The notes under the pieces are model-generated. The model was given only the letters and a program-made list of their open reading frames with translations. It was not told where the DNA came from and made no database searches. The position numbers and the translations under genes were made by a program. This document shows, piece after piece, positions 43,456 through 52,485 of a stretch of 64,000 nt of DNA (position 1 is its first letter; each line of letters begins with the position of its first letter). Source of the stretch: CAZAQV01 sp964487255 (GTDB lineage: Bacteria > Myxococcota_A > Polyangia > Polyangiales > CAZAQV01); the NCBI GenBank assembly GCA_964487255.1, contig CAZAQV010000001.1, forward strand, positions 186,001 to 250,000, in the 5' to 3' direction.

Positions 43456-44666
43456 TGCCCGGCCCTGCGACACCGGAGGCCAGTTCTCCATCGTCAGTGA
43501 CAACCAAGAACTGTCCACAGGTGACACTCTGCAAGACGATCGGCTGGTTTGTCGTGCTGCTCCCGGTGACAACACTTCCAGGCCCGACTCGCACCCTCGC
43601 CGACGAGACCAGCGGCACATGGACCGGCCAGGCCGAAGTGCGCGGCAACTATTATTGGGAGCGCAATACGCGTGTCGTCGCTCCCGAGGTGGGGGTCACG
43701 CTCGAAAGTCCCGAGGGCTTACGTATCAAAGGCCACTACCTCGTCGACAGCATCACCAGCGCGAGCGTCGCTGCTGGCACGCGCGTCGACGTGGGTTTCA
43801 CGGAAATTCGCCACGATGTGAGCCTCGGCATTGGCGCAACCTCAGGCGTTGGAGACGATGAGCTACAGATCGACCTCTCCGGCCGCGTCAGTACCGAGCC
43901 TGACTACTTCTCAAAGTCGGTCACCCTCTCGAGCACACTTCTGTTCAACGAAAAAAACACCTCGCTCGGCGTTCGCGGAACCTTCTTACAGGACGACATC
44001 TCAAGCGTCATTCGCGGCGCGGGTGGCGTGGAAGGCGAAATTGACGACCGCGGACAGGTCGGCACGCTGACCTCGATCAATGGCAGCTTGAGCGCGTCGC
44101 ACAATCTATCGCCGACCTTGGTTCTATCCGCGGGCTACGACTACACCTATCTCAGCGGATACCTCGCAAACCCATATCGATCGGTCAGCCTCGGAGGTGC
44201 CCCGCTCGCCGAGTCTCACCCGGACATGCGTCACCGCCACGTACTGCATTCGCGGCTAGCCGTGTACTTCCCTGGAACGAAAACTGCGGTACACGGCATG
44301 ATGCGTCTCTACGGCGATAGCTGGGACGTCTATGCGCTCAACCCCGAAGTGCGCCTCTATCAGTCTTTCGGCAACGCGCTCCATACGCGCATGCGCTATC
44401 GATTCTATGTACAGACGGACGCTTTCTTTTACGAGAGCGCTTATGAGCCGGAAGACCAGTACTACACCGCAGACGGCAAGATGCAGTCGTTCGAAACGCA
44501 CTTGGTTGGCCTGCAATTCTCGCTTCCCTTCACCTTCCTCGAAGACTCGGGCGTGGCCTTCTTGAGTCGCTCGACCTTCGATCTTTCGTTCGACGTTGCG
44601 CACTCGACCTCGATCTTCGGCGACTACATTATCGCGCAGACCGGCTGGCGCGTGCCGTTCGAGTAA
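43455..44666 (+). CDS. DUF3570 family outer-membrane protein
   Basis: 403 aa. Signal region after the GTG 43455 start (LCKTIGWFVVLLPVTTLPG), then GQAEVRGNYYWERNTRVVAPEVGVTLESPEGLRIKGHYLVDSITSAS and alternating aromatic strands ending TGWRVPFE, consistent with the DUF3570 beta-barrel-type family. One-base overlap with ruvB. Function unknown. Confidence 0.82.
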   Translation: MPGPATPEASSPSSVTTKNCPQVTLCKTIGWFVVLLPVTTLPGPTRTLADETSGTWTGQAEVRGNYYWERNTRVVAPEVGVTLESPEGLRIKGHYLVDSITSASVAAGTRVDVGFTEIRHDVSLGIGATSGVGDDELQIDLSGRVSTEPDYFSKSVTLSSTLLFNEKNTSLGVRGTFLQDDISSVIRGAGGVEGEIDDRGQVGTLTSINGSLSASHNLSPTLVLSAGYDYTYLSGYLANPYRSVSLGGAPLAESHPDMRHRHVLHSRLAVYFPGTKTAVHGMMRLYGDSWDVYALNPEVRLYQSFGNALHTRMRYRFYVQTDAFFYESAYEPEDQYYTADGKMQSFETHLVGLQFSLPFTFLEDSGVAFLSRSTFDLSFDVAHSTSIFGDYIIAQTGWRVPFE

Positions 44667-44824
44667 ACGCGAGGCCTCCTTGCTATCGGGCCTATCGGGA
44701 ATTCTGGGCTTCAGATGGCTGCTCAAACTGCCAGCGCGGCCCATCGCTTGTCTCAAAAACGCCGATGTTTGGGGCTGTCCGCACGTGGGTCTTCGCGGTT
44801 CATTTCTTGCATGATTTCAGTCTC

Positions 44825-46420
44825 ATGAATCGCCGTCTCGTCTCGCACGCACTGCCTCTCTTGCTTCTTCCTGTCGCTTGCAGCCCTGACACCGGGAGCG
44901 CAACGGGTGGCTCTGACTCGCCGCATTTGGTCGCGAACGGAAAAGCGGACAACTACTACTCCGATGTCGCAGCTGAGTTCGAGCTGACCGGCACGGTCGC
45001 GGTTGAGATGACGCAGGCCGAGTTCGACGACGAGCTTGTTCGCATGGAACTGGTTAACCGACGCATCACGGCGGTCGGCCTCTACCTCACAGGTTATGTG
45101 ACCGACAAGTTCGAGGGCATCGATCGCAACGACGATGGCGAAATTTCGGACGACGAGGTGTTCTTTCGCAACGTGGGCTGGGGCGACTTTCAAGGCATGG
45201 TTCGCAACCTGACCGTGGCACCCGAAGACGTCTATCAGGACGCCGACGGAAACACGCACGTGACGTTCTCGCTCGACATGGCAGGACCTCCCACATTGCT
45301 CTCATTAATCCCTCCCGCGGAGGATCCGGGCTTTGGTCCCTTCGTCTTTGAATTTGCGATGCCTGCTGGCAAAAGCGTGGACCCCAACGAAGTGCCGCGC
45401 GGCGAGTTCCGCAGCTTCAACCCCGAGACCTACGAAGGTGAGATCGAGTTGGTGCGCATGGAAGTTCGCCCGCTTCCAAAGGTGGGAAACGCGTACCCCC
45501 AATACGCGGCGTTCGCGCAGGACGGGCTCTTCGATATTTCCCTCTTCTACGGCTACGACTACAACACCGAACGCTGGGACATCCGCGAGGCCGAAGAGGC
45601 GTTCTCCTTTTTGCAGCGCAAGGGTTTTGAGACACCCGTGCCCGAGTTTGATCTGCTGACCGCCGACTCCGGTCCATTCACCAAGACCTTGTATTTCGGC
45701 GGCCAAGCCACACGGGTCGAGGTCTACATCTACCACGCCGACATGTTCGAAGGCGCGCGCGACTTTCAGCACGACCTGGCGCTCCAGGAGCTGACCAGCC
45801 GAGATGTGTTTTTCTACAACGGCCACGCCGGCCCCTACTACGGCTTTTACCTCGACGAAGAAAAGCTCGCTCAGGTTGACTATGCAGAGTTCGCGACCGC
45901 AGCATTTGAAACAGACCGCCAACAGTTTGTCGTCGCGCAGGGCTGTCAGACTTATTCGCAGTACGCGGACATGATGTACGCCAACCCTGCGAAGAGCGAA
46001 GACAACCTCGACGTGATCACGACGGTCAACTACTCGTACGGACAGGGAACGACCGACTTACTCTGGGACCTCATCAAGCACGACGCCCAAGACGCGCATC
46101 AACCCACGGACTTTTACGAGATTGTTCGACGCCTCAACCAGTCCTGGATCAACCGCAGCAAGCAAGTGTTCTATGGCGTGATGGGCATCGACGGAAACAG
46201 CCAGCTTCACCCCTACGCACAACCGGACCGCATCGGAGATCTTTGTGCGCAGACGAGCGATTGCGGCGACCCGGCAGGAAACGTCTGTGTCGCGTCCTTT
46301 GACGGCACCGAGCGCTGCGCAGCCATCGCCGTCGGCGAATCTGACTGCCCCGCAGGCACGAACTTCGGCAACCTCGGGCAAGGGAACGTACTGACGAACA
46401 CCGTCTGTTTCGCGCCCTGA
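44825..46420 (+). CDS. Lipoprotein with EF-hand and possible clan CD His/Cys dyad
   Basis: 531 aa. Signal MNRRLVSHALPLLLLPVAC (lipobox); ATG 44825 chosen because the signal starts there. An EF-hand loop, DRNDDGEISDDE (residues 100-111), suggests calcium binding. Later FFYNGHAGPYYGFY (His334) is followed 40 residues on by FVVAQGCQTYSQY (Cys374). The strand-GH-G and strand-GC order resembles gingipain/caspase-like cysteine peptidases, but no known family was recognised. The C-terminus has Cys pairs (LCAQTSDCGDPAGNVCVA). Confidence 0.7.
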   Translation: MNRRLVSHALPLLLLPVACSPDTGSATGGSDSPHLVANGKADNYYSDVAAEFELTGTVAVEMTQAEFDDELVRMELVNRRITAVGLYLTGYVTDKFEGIDRNDDGEISDDEVFFRNVGWGDFQGMVRNLTVAPEDVYQDADGNTHVTFSLDMAGPPTLLSLIPPAEDPGFGPFVFEFAMPAGKSVDPNEVPRGEFRSFNPETYEGEIELVRMEVRPLPKVGNAYPQYAAFAQDGLFDISLFYGYDYNTERWDIREAEEAFSFLQRKGFETPVPEFDLLTADSGPFTKTLYFGGQATRVEVYIYHADMFEGARDFQHDLALQELTSRDVFFYNGHAGPYYGFYLDEEKLAQVDYAEFATAAFETDRQQFVVAQGCQTYSQYADMMYANPAKSEDNLDVITTVNYSYGQGTTDLLWDLIKHDAQDAHQPTDFYEIVRRLNQSWINRSKQVFYGVMGIDGNSQLHPYAQPDRIGDLCAQTSDCGDPAGNVCVASFDGTERCAAIAVGESDCPAGTNFGNLGQGNVLTNTVCFAP

Positions 46421-46524
46421 GCACCGCGCCCCCGCGGTACAATTGTGGGTAACGGCAATGCTTTTTGCCTAGAGACAATGCTTTCTCTTTTTCTTTCTCG
46501 GTGTCGTCCTCTAGATTAACTTGG

Positions 46525-47904
46525 GTGAGCGCTACGGACCAGCCAACGCATGACCTCGGGCGCGACGTCATCGATGTCTCCGGTCGCACACTGTATCTCG
46601 TCGCGATTGTCGGCAGCAGAATGCACCGCTTTGAAGTCATGGCAGGATCAAAGGTTGTGATCGGCCGCTCCGAAGAAGCGGATGTTCAGATCGACACACC
46701 TGGCCTCTCTCGCGTGCACGCCAAAGTCTCCCTGGATGACTCACTCGCCGTGCAAGACCTGGGCAGCCGCAACGGGACGCGCGTGAACGGCATCACGATT
46801 CAAGGGTGGCATCCTTTTCGGCTCGGGCAGCCCATCGAACTCGGCGACGTTCTTTTGGTGGTCCAAGACCGCTCGGCAACCGGGTCGCTTGCCGAAGAGC
46901 ACGTCGTTCAGATCGAGGCAGACGGTCACGCCCCTCAAACCCACAACCTCAACCCTTCCAAAGAGGTTGTCTCGCTGTACGCGGTGGCTGAGCGCGTAGC
47001 TCAAGGCGGTCTGCCCGTGCTCATCACGGGTCCGAGCGGCGTCGGTAAGGAGCACCTCGCCCGTTTTATTCACGAGCGCTCCCAACAAGCGGGTGAACGA
47101 CTGGTCGTACTTGACTGCGCTTCGATTTCAGAGGATCGCTTCGCCGAAGAGCTCTTCGGACACCATTCCGCGCGAGGGCCCGTGCCGGGGCTGTTGCGCG
47201 CAGCCGACGGCGGAACGCTCTTGCTTGACTCTGTCGATCACCTTCCGCTCGAACTCCAGTCTCGCCTCTCGCGCACGCTTGAGACTGGCATCTACCTCCC
47301 CGTGGGCGCCTCCCGCGAAGAACGAAGCGCCTTTCGTGTGATGGCGACTTCGCGCCTCGATCTCGAAAGCCAGGCTGCTGCCGGTCAGTTTCAAACGGAG
47401 CTTTTCTATCGAATCTGTGGCGTGCACCTCAAGGTCCCACCCTTGGCGGAAGAGGGCGACGGCCTCCGGCCACTGATCGAAACGTTGCTTGAGCAGATCC
47501 AACAAAGCGATGACGCGACGATCGAGCTTACAGAAGGTGCCCTCGATGCCTTGGTCGAACATCCTTGGCCGGGCAATGTGCGTGAACTCAAGCTCACGCT
47601 CCGCCGGCTCGTTGCGCTCCATGCAGGTCAGGCGGTCGACGCCAAGCTGGTCGCGGCCAACCTCAAGGCCCATGCGCCCAGCTTTGGCACACACGAACAA
47701 TCGGCGCCTCCTTCGCCTTCAGCGGACCTGTCTGCAGATTTGGCGAAGCTGGAACGGCAGCGTATCCTCTCAGCTCTTGAATCCAATGACGGCAATCAGA
47801 CAAAGGCGGCGAACGCTCTCGGGGTCTCGCGCAAGGTGCTCATGCGACGCCTCGACCAATACGGTATTCCACGGCCGCGCAAGGGCGCGAAACCGTCTGA
47901 CTAG
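46525..47904 (+). CDS. FHA-domain AAA+ regulator of NtrC type lacking GAFTGA
   Basis: About 459 aa from GTG 46525; TTG 46465 is a longer option. FHA domain (VIGRSEEADVQIDTPGLSRVHAKVS...LGSRNGTRVNG) for phosphothreonine binding, then AAA+ with Walker A TGPSGVGKEHLA and Walker B GGTLLLDSVDHL. At the GAFTGA position it reads ELFGHHSARGPVPG, so sigma-54 contact is doubtful. Fis-type HTH at the end (NDGNQTKAANALGVSRKVLMRRL). Next to a Ser/Thr kinase, the likely source of its phospho-ligand (inference). Confidence 0.88.
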   Translation: MSATDQPTHDLGRDVIDVSGRTLYLVAIVGSRMHRFEVMAGSKVVIGRSEEADVQIDTPGLSRVHAKVSLDDSLAVQDLGSRNGTRVNGITIQGWHPFRLGQPIELGDVLLVVQDRSATGSLAEEHVVQIEADGHAPQTHNLNPSKEVVSLYAVAERVAQGGLPVLITGPSGVGKEHLARFIHERSQQAGERLVVLDCASISEDRFAEELFGHHSARGPVPGLLRAADGGTLLLDSVDHLPLELQSRLSRTLETGIYLPVGASREERSAFRVMATSRLDLESQAAAGQFQTELFYRICGVHLKVPPLAEEGDGLRPLIETLLEQIQQSDDATIELTEGALDALVEHPWPGNVRELKLTLRRLVALHAGQAVDAKLVAANLKAHAPSFGTHEQSAPPSPSADLSADLAKLERQRILSALESNDGNQTKAANALGVSRKVLMRRLDQYGIPRPRKGAKPSD

Positions 47905-47908
47905 CAGC

Positions 47909-48685
47909 GTGCTCGCGGGCGTCATCCTGCTCATCGGCGGCTATGCTTCGATCGCTGCTGCGCAAACTCCGGAAGACGTCACCGAGGCCTACCAGAACGC
48001 GAGTTTCGAGACGGCGATCGAGCTCGCCAAGAAGATTGAGACGACCGGGTCGATCTCAAAAGAGGCCTACTTGTCCCTACTGGAAACCAAGTTGCTGGCC
48101 CAGGCCGCCCTCCAGGATGCCGCCGCTGTTGACGAAACCCTGCGCGCACTCATCGAGCTCGACCGCGCACGAGCCTTTGGCCCGGGCATTCCGCCTGATC
48201 TGCAAGCACGCTTCAAGACGCTTCGCACACAGACCGTCGGGGAGCCCGCAATTTCCATCGTCACGCGACGAGAGCGGCGTGACCTGCTCGTCTCTGCGGA
48301 GCTGGTCGGTGACTCCGCGCAACTCTTCCGTCACTTCGAGCTCGCCGTGGGTAGCGGAGGCGCGTTCCGAGAGATCCGTGCTTGGCCTGCGCGGCTTGAG
48401 GGCATGGCGGAACAATCCACATCCGTTCGGGTGCGTGCTATTGGCCCCGCCGGCATCGCGATCACGGAGGCGAGCCGGGAGTACAAACCTGCAACTTCCC
48501 CGATCGCTCGCTCGCTCGCCGCGCCCCTTGCAGGTCCCAGTGAGGAGGAAGGCGACGATAGTCTGACCTGGTGGATCCTGGGTGCTGTAGCCGTGGTGGC
48601 TGTCGCGGGCATCGCGACAACCGCAATCGTCCTCTCACAAGAGCCAGACACACGCGTCAGCGCACCGACGCTTAGCGGGCCATGA
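47909..48685 (+). CDS. Exported TPR-like protein with C-terminal membrane helix
   Basis: 258 aa. GTG start 4 bp after the upstream stop. Signal peptide LAGVILLIGGYASIAAAQ, a helical repeat-like segment (EDVTEAYQNASFETAIELAKKIETTGSISKEAYLSLLETKLLA), a beta-rich middle (AISIVTRRERRDLLVSAELV), and a transmembrane helix near the end (WWILGAVAVVAVAGIATTAIVL). Its stop overlaps the kinase ATG as ATGA, so it is cotranslated with the kinase and may be its regulatory partner. Confidence 0.72.
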   Translation: MLAGVILLIGGYASIAAAQTPEDVTEAYQNASFETAIELAKKIETTGSISKEAYLSLLETKLLAQAALQDAAAVDETLRALIELDRARAFGPGIPPDLQARFKTLRTQTVGEPAISIVTRRERRDLLVSAELVGDSAQLFRHFELAVGSGGAFREIRAWPARLEGMAEQSTSVRVRAIGPAGIAITEASREYKPATSPIARSLAAPLAGPSEEEGDDSLTWWILGAVAVVAVAGIATTAIVLSQEPDTRVSAPTLSGP

Positions 48686-50322
48686 CCGAGGGCAGCGAGG
48701 CAACACAGACCGTCGCTGCACGCGCGCACACGAAGCCCCGCGATGCCTCGATGCCAGAGTACATCGGACCCTACCGGTTGGTTGAGGAAATCGCGTCGGG
48801 CGGCATGGGTACGGTCTATCTCGCCGTACGCAAGCTCGACGATCGGGTGAAGAAAGTCGTCGCACTCAAGACAATTCACCCCCATTTGGCCAAGCAACCT
48901 GGCTTCGTCGAGATGTTCTTGGACGAGGCCTCGATTGCCGCGCGCATCTCACACCCCAACGCAGCGACTATTGTCGACTTTGGAGATGCCGATGGTTGCT
49001 TTTATCTGGCCATGGAGTACCTGCGAGGCGAACCCTTCGATGCGGTGCTCGAACAAGTCAAGAAGGAACCTTCGATCCGTCGAAACCCCGGCTATCCGCT
49101 TTTGATCGCGCACGTCGCCGCCGAAGCCGCAGAGGGAATACATGCCCTGCACGAGTTACGCGACGCAGACGGACGCCTACTCGAGGCGGTCCACCGGGAC
49201 ATCTCCCCACACAATATTCTAATCGGGTATGACGGTCGCATCACCGTGCTCGACTTCGGCGTCGCGCGCTCCAAGGACAAGGTTCACCAGACTGAGACGG
49301 GTGAGATTCGCGGGAAGGTTGCCTATGTCTCACCAGAGCAAATGCACGGTGAGCCCGCAGAACGCCGAAGCGACATCTGGTCGCTCGGGGTCGTGCTCTG
49401 GGAGGCCATCGCTTTGCGCTCGCTCTTTCGACGGACGACGCCCGTCGACACGATCTTGGCCGTTCGTGGAGCACCGATCGATGCCGTCTCCGAACATTAC
49501 CCGCTCGTTGACCCAGCCCTTGAAGAAGTCCTCGCTCTTGCACTCAACCGAAAAGTTGAAGCACGGCACAAGACTGCGGATGACTTCGCGTCCGCATTGC
49601 GAGCCGTGGCTCAGAAGGGGGACGGTCGCCGCGGCGTCGCGAACTTGATGCGACAGCTTTTTCCGGATGGTGAGACTGCGCACCACGAGCGCCTGCTTCG
49701 AGCGCAGAGCGCCTCGATTCGCCCGCAAACAGGGCTGCATAACGGTCGCCTTCGCGCCCGCGTGGCGCTTGTCGCCACGGCACTGCTCAGCGGCATCAGC
49801 GCGTACTTCTTGCTCGCGGAGGGCAGCAACCCCGGCCCGAAGTCCGCGGAGTTGGGCCCCCGCGTACAGAGCACTGTCCCCGAAGCATCCTTTCAAATCG
49901 CTCCACTAGAGGCCGCGTCTTTCGACGCCTCCGTATCGCCGGCGGGACACGCAAAAGACGCAAAGGCCCTCAACGACGCATCCGATGCCGCAGGCCGTCG
50001 AAACATCGCGGCAAGGCGACCTCGCCGGCCTCACCCCAGCAGGCGCCCTTCACGCAGGCTGCGCGCCTATGCCAAACAAAAAGCCTCGACACCCGAGGCC
50101 CCGGCGACGGGAACGCTGAACATCGTCACTCCGGGAGGCTGGGCCATCCTGCTCGATGAAAAGGGAAAACGCCTTGGGCGCACGCCTCTATCTGTGAAAC
50201 TTGCGGCCGGCTCACACCGCTTGACGTTGGTTCCCTTCGGCGACCCGTCGAAGAAGCAAAAGGTCTCCGTTCGCGTTCGTGCAGACCAGCCGACACGCAA
50301 AGCCGTACCGTTGTCGCCCTAG
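48682..50322 (+). CDS. Ser/Thr protein kinase with PEGA domain
   Basis: 546 aa. Kinase domain: IASGGMGTVYLAV (Gly loop), VVALKTIHPHL (Lys), VHRDISPHNILI (catalytic Asp), DFGVARSKDK, YVSPEQMHGEP and DIWSLGVVLWE. HRDIS in place of HRDLK is common in myxobacterial kinases. A membrane helix follows at ~360-380 (RVALVATALLSGISAYFLLA), then an Arg/Pro-rich linker and a C-terminal PEGA-like domain (GTLNIVTPGGWAILLDEKGKRLGRTPL). Last gene of the FHA-TPR-kinase unit. Confidence 0.93.
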   Translation: MTEGSEATQTVAARAHTKPRDASMPEYIGPYRLVEEIASGGMGTVYLAVRKLDDRVKKVVALKTIHPHLAKQPGFVEMFLDEASIAARISHPNAATIVDFGDADGCFYLAMEYLRGEPFDAVLEQVKKEPSIRRNPGYPLLIAHVAAEAAEGIHALHELRDADGRLLEAVHRDISPHNILIGYDGRITVLDFGVARSKDKVHQTETGEIRGKVAYVSPEQMHGEPAERRSDIWSLGVVLWEAIALRSLFRRTTPVDTILAVRGAPIDAVSEHYPLVDPALEEVLALALNRKVEARHKTADDFASALRAVAQKGDGRRGVANLMRQLFPDGETAHHERLLRAQSASIRPQTGLHNGRLRARVALVATALLSGISAYFLLAEGSNPGPKSAELGPRVQSTVPEASFQIAPLEAASFDASVSPAGHAKDAKALNDASDAAGRRNIAARRPRRPHPSRRPSRRLRAYAKQKASTPEAPATGTLNIVTPGGWAILLDEKGKRLGRTPLSVKLAAGSHRLTLVPFGDPSKKQKVSVRVRADQPTRKAVPLSP

Positions 50323-50333
50323 GACGCAGCCGT

Positions 50334-50350
50334 TGTTCCAGCATGGGACA
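50334..50350. promoter_or_regulatory. Operator-like palindrome TGTTCCA-GCA-TGGGACA
   Basis: One mismatch from the 7-3-7 arrangement TGTCCCA-N3-TGGGACA seen perfectly at 52438-52460. A further half-site AGGGACAACA follows at ~50364. It lies just after the kinase gene, away from any obvious promoter. Confidence 0.35.
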
Positions 50351-50401
50351 AGAGCGCCCCACAGAGGGACAACACACTTTTGACATGTTCCGATGGCGCA
50401 C

Positions 50402-50550
50402 GGTTTGCGGGTTTCTAAGCAGCTTCTCGTGCTTGGTTTACAAGAATTTTCGGTGCGTAGACTGCGCACGCTCTTTGCAAAGCTGATGAGTATGTCTCGA
50501 TGCGCCAAACCCGCAAACCACCAACTGCACCATTAACCGCGGGTTTGGCG
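50402..50550. repeat. Three-part inverted repeat with alternative pairings
   Basis: Segment A GGTTTGCGGGTTT (50402-50414) is complementary over 13 bp to AAACCCGCAAACC (50507-50519). The overlapping B part CGCCAAACCCGC also pairs over 12 bp with C, GCGGGTTTGGCG (50539-50550). A-B and B-C exclude each other, as in attenuators, or they may be ends of a decayed mobile element. Confidence 0.55.
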
Positions 50551-50839
50551 TAGGCCGAGACGGCAAAGAAGTCTTCATGACCTCCCCCCAATTGTCGTGA
50601 CAGGCGCAAATGGAATCTGGCGTCGACCTCCGCGTGGTTTGGTTGGTCGTCGATCCGAGCGAACTCGGCTACGTTTTTCGTTAACTCCACCGAGCTTGTA
50701 GAGCCAGTGGACGCGTTTGTACTTCACTGCAAAGTGAGACCTAAGCGGTCACTCGGGGCTCGACACCACGATCGGCAACGGCCCGCACCCGAAAAGCAGG
50801 TGCGAGCCGATGGCGCGAAGTTGGCCGGTCTAGGCGAAG

Positions 50840-52180
50840 CTAGTCCGAGATCCCTTCGCAGTTTTTTCCCGTTCGCAGACAATCGTCGATGAGTGTCTCA
50901 AGCGCGTCTTGTTGCCACGTGTTCCAGAAATCAGAATGAGGCACTTGGTGGCCGTCGGCAAAATGGTATCCAGTACCGTCCTTGATCGGATACGTCACAC
51001 GAAGGTCGAGTTGAGGAATCTTATACGGATGCGACGCTGGGCAGGTATCGGGATGCGAACTCGAGGGGTTGCCGTCGTCATCGAGACCATAGGCAACGTG
51101 TGAGCGATGATCCGCCGAATCGAGGTTTACGCCGTCCCAGCAAGACGGGAAGAACACGTGCGCAACCAGCCACTCTTCTTCGACGCCTCGACAATCGGGA
51201 ATGTAGGTCTTTCGATCGGCATACCCGGTGTCGGACTCGCCCTTGCATGTCCAATACGCTGCCGTGTCAGGCGCGTGATGTCCGCCGGCGATCATCATGA
51301 AGTTTGGTGGAAAATAGTTTGTTCCATACTCGTAGTCGAGCGGCCTCGCGCGGTAGTAAAACTGAAACCCTTCGGGTTGGACGAAGCTTCCGTCAGGGGC
51401 TTGGAGCGCCGGAAACCAGTACGCGGCGGTGTCTTTTGAAAAATCGCACGACGTACCTCCGCTAAGCATGCGGTTGTAGTCTGGATCGGACGAGGTAATG
51501 GTATTTCCGAAAAAGTCATGCATGTGCCCCGAGGCCTGAAAGGGCGAAACGATGGGGTCGACCTGCAGTTGATGGGAGAAATCGCAGCCGACTCGGAAGC
51601 GCCCAGCTCCGTCGCCGAGGTCACCATCTCGGGGAGGTTGTGGGCGGCTGCTGAGGCAGGTTCCGCAGTCGAGCGTACCGCCGCAACCGTCGTCCACGAT
51701 GCCGCATGAGTCTGCTGCACACGTGATTGGCTCACATGCTGACTCACATGCGCCGCAGTCGAGCGTCCCGCCGCAGCCGTCCTCCACAGTGCCGCACGCT
51801 TCCGCAGAACACGTCGCCGGCTCGCAGGGCGATTCGCAACTGCCGCAGTCGAGCGTCCCGCCGCAGCCGTCCTCCACAATGCCGCACGCTTCCGCAGAAC
51901 ACGTCGCCGGCTCGCAGGGCGAACCCTCCTGACAATATTCCTCCCTAGCCTTTGCGCACTTCTTCTGCAGCGAATCACAACGACCGGGACTGACGGTCAA
52001 ACACAGCGCATCGGCTTCTTCGCACAACGCCTCGGCCTCGACGCAGTTGGAGACGTTCGCTCCCAAAAGCTCTTCGGCGTCGGCGATACCTGGTCCATCG
52101 GCGACATTCCCTGTGCAACCCAACAACAGAATTGTCGCGATGACACACCTCTTACTCACTTCTCTTGGATTGGTTTTCAT
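50840..52180 (-). CDS. DUF1996 lipoprotein with Cys-rich repeats
   Basis: 446 aa. Lipoprotein signal (CVIATILLLGC), a Cys-rich stalk with three 30-residue repeats (CEPATCSAEACGIVEDGCGG), then a DUF1996 domain: GCDFSHQLQVDPIVSPFQASGHMHDFFGNT, GTNYFPPNFMMIAGG and HPYKIPQLDLRVTYPI. DUF1996 is best known from fungal and some bacterial secreted proteins; function unknown. A close paralogue lies upstream at 52486-53676. Confidence 0.88.
   Translation of the reverse strand: MKTNPREVSKRCVIATILLLGCTGNVADGPGIADAEELLGANVSNCVEAEALCEEADALCLTVSPGRCDSLQKKCAKAREEYCQEGSPCEPATCSAEACGIVEDGCGGTLDCGSCESPCEPATCSAEACGTVEDGCGGTLDCGACESACEPITCAADSCGIVDDGCGGTLDCGTCLSSRPQPPRDGDLGDGAGRFRVGCDFSHQLQVDPIVSPFQASGHMHDFFGNTITSSDPDYNRMLSGGTSCDFSKDTAAYWFPALQAPDGSFVQPEGFQFYYRARPLDYEYGTNYFPPNFMMIAGGHHAPDTAAYWTCKGESDTGYADRKTYIPDCRGVEEEWLVAHVFFPSCWDGVNLDSADHRSHVAYGLDDDGNPSSSHPDTCPASHPYKIPQLDLRVTYPIKDGTGYHFADGHQVPHSDFWNTWQQDALETLIDDCLRTGKNCEGISD
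51663..51932 (-). repeat. 90-bp in-frame tandem repeat of the Cys-rich stalk
   Basis: Three copies start at 51663, 51753 and 51843. The last two are nearly identical at DNA level, the first is degenerate. Each encodes a Cys-rich unit, pointing to recent duplication within the stalk. Confidence 0.85.
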
Positions 52181-52437
52181 ACCGACGAAGTGCGTCCTTA
52201 CGCAGAGGATCGATCAATAAAAAATGGAATGATTTCAGCGCTTTGGAGCGCGTGCTGTTCCGTTGCGGCGCTCGTCGCGGCCCACAGCTGCTCGCCCGAA
52301 AGCAACTTCACAAAGCGTTTCAACGAGTTGTGAGGGTCGCGTTGGTGGCACACGGACAGTCCCTGGGCGCCTTAACCACGACTTTTAGCGAACGAATTTT
52401 TTTTCATGCAGCGCCTCACTTGTCCCATTTGGCGAGC

Positions 52438-52460
52438 AGTTGTCCCATCGTGGGACAACT
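52438..52460. promoter_or_regulatory. Perfect palindrome AGTTGTCCCA-TCG-TGGGACAACT
   Basis: Ten-bp arms with a 3-nt spacer, in the 305-bp region between the two DUF1996 genes. A half-site TTGTCCCA precedes it (~52430). The same core occurs at 50334-50350. No T-run follows the hairpin on either strand, so an operator is more likely than a terminator. Apart from these sites the region 52181-52485 holds no gene I can support. Confidence 0.45.
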
Positions 52461-52485
52461 TTCGTCAGCTAGACCAGCAACGAAA

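Larger units (their letters stand above)
50323..50839. other. 517-bp gene-free region with nested inverted repeats
   Basis: No gene supported. It holds the 50334 palindrome and a set of complementary segments (50402-50550). Short open frames here have no family match. The region separates the kinase operon from the DUF1996 gene that ends at 50840. Confidence 0.6.
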
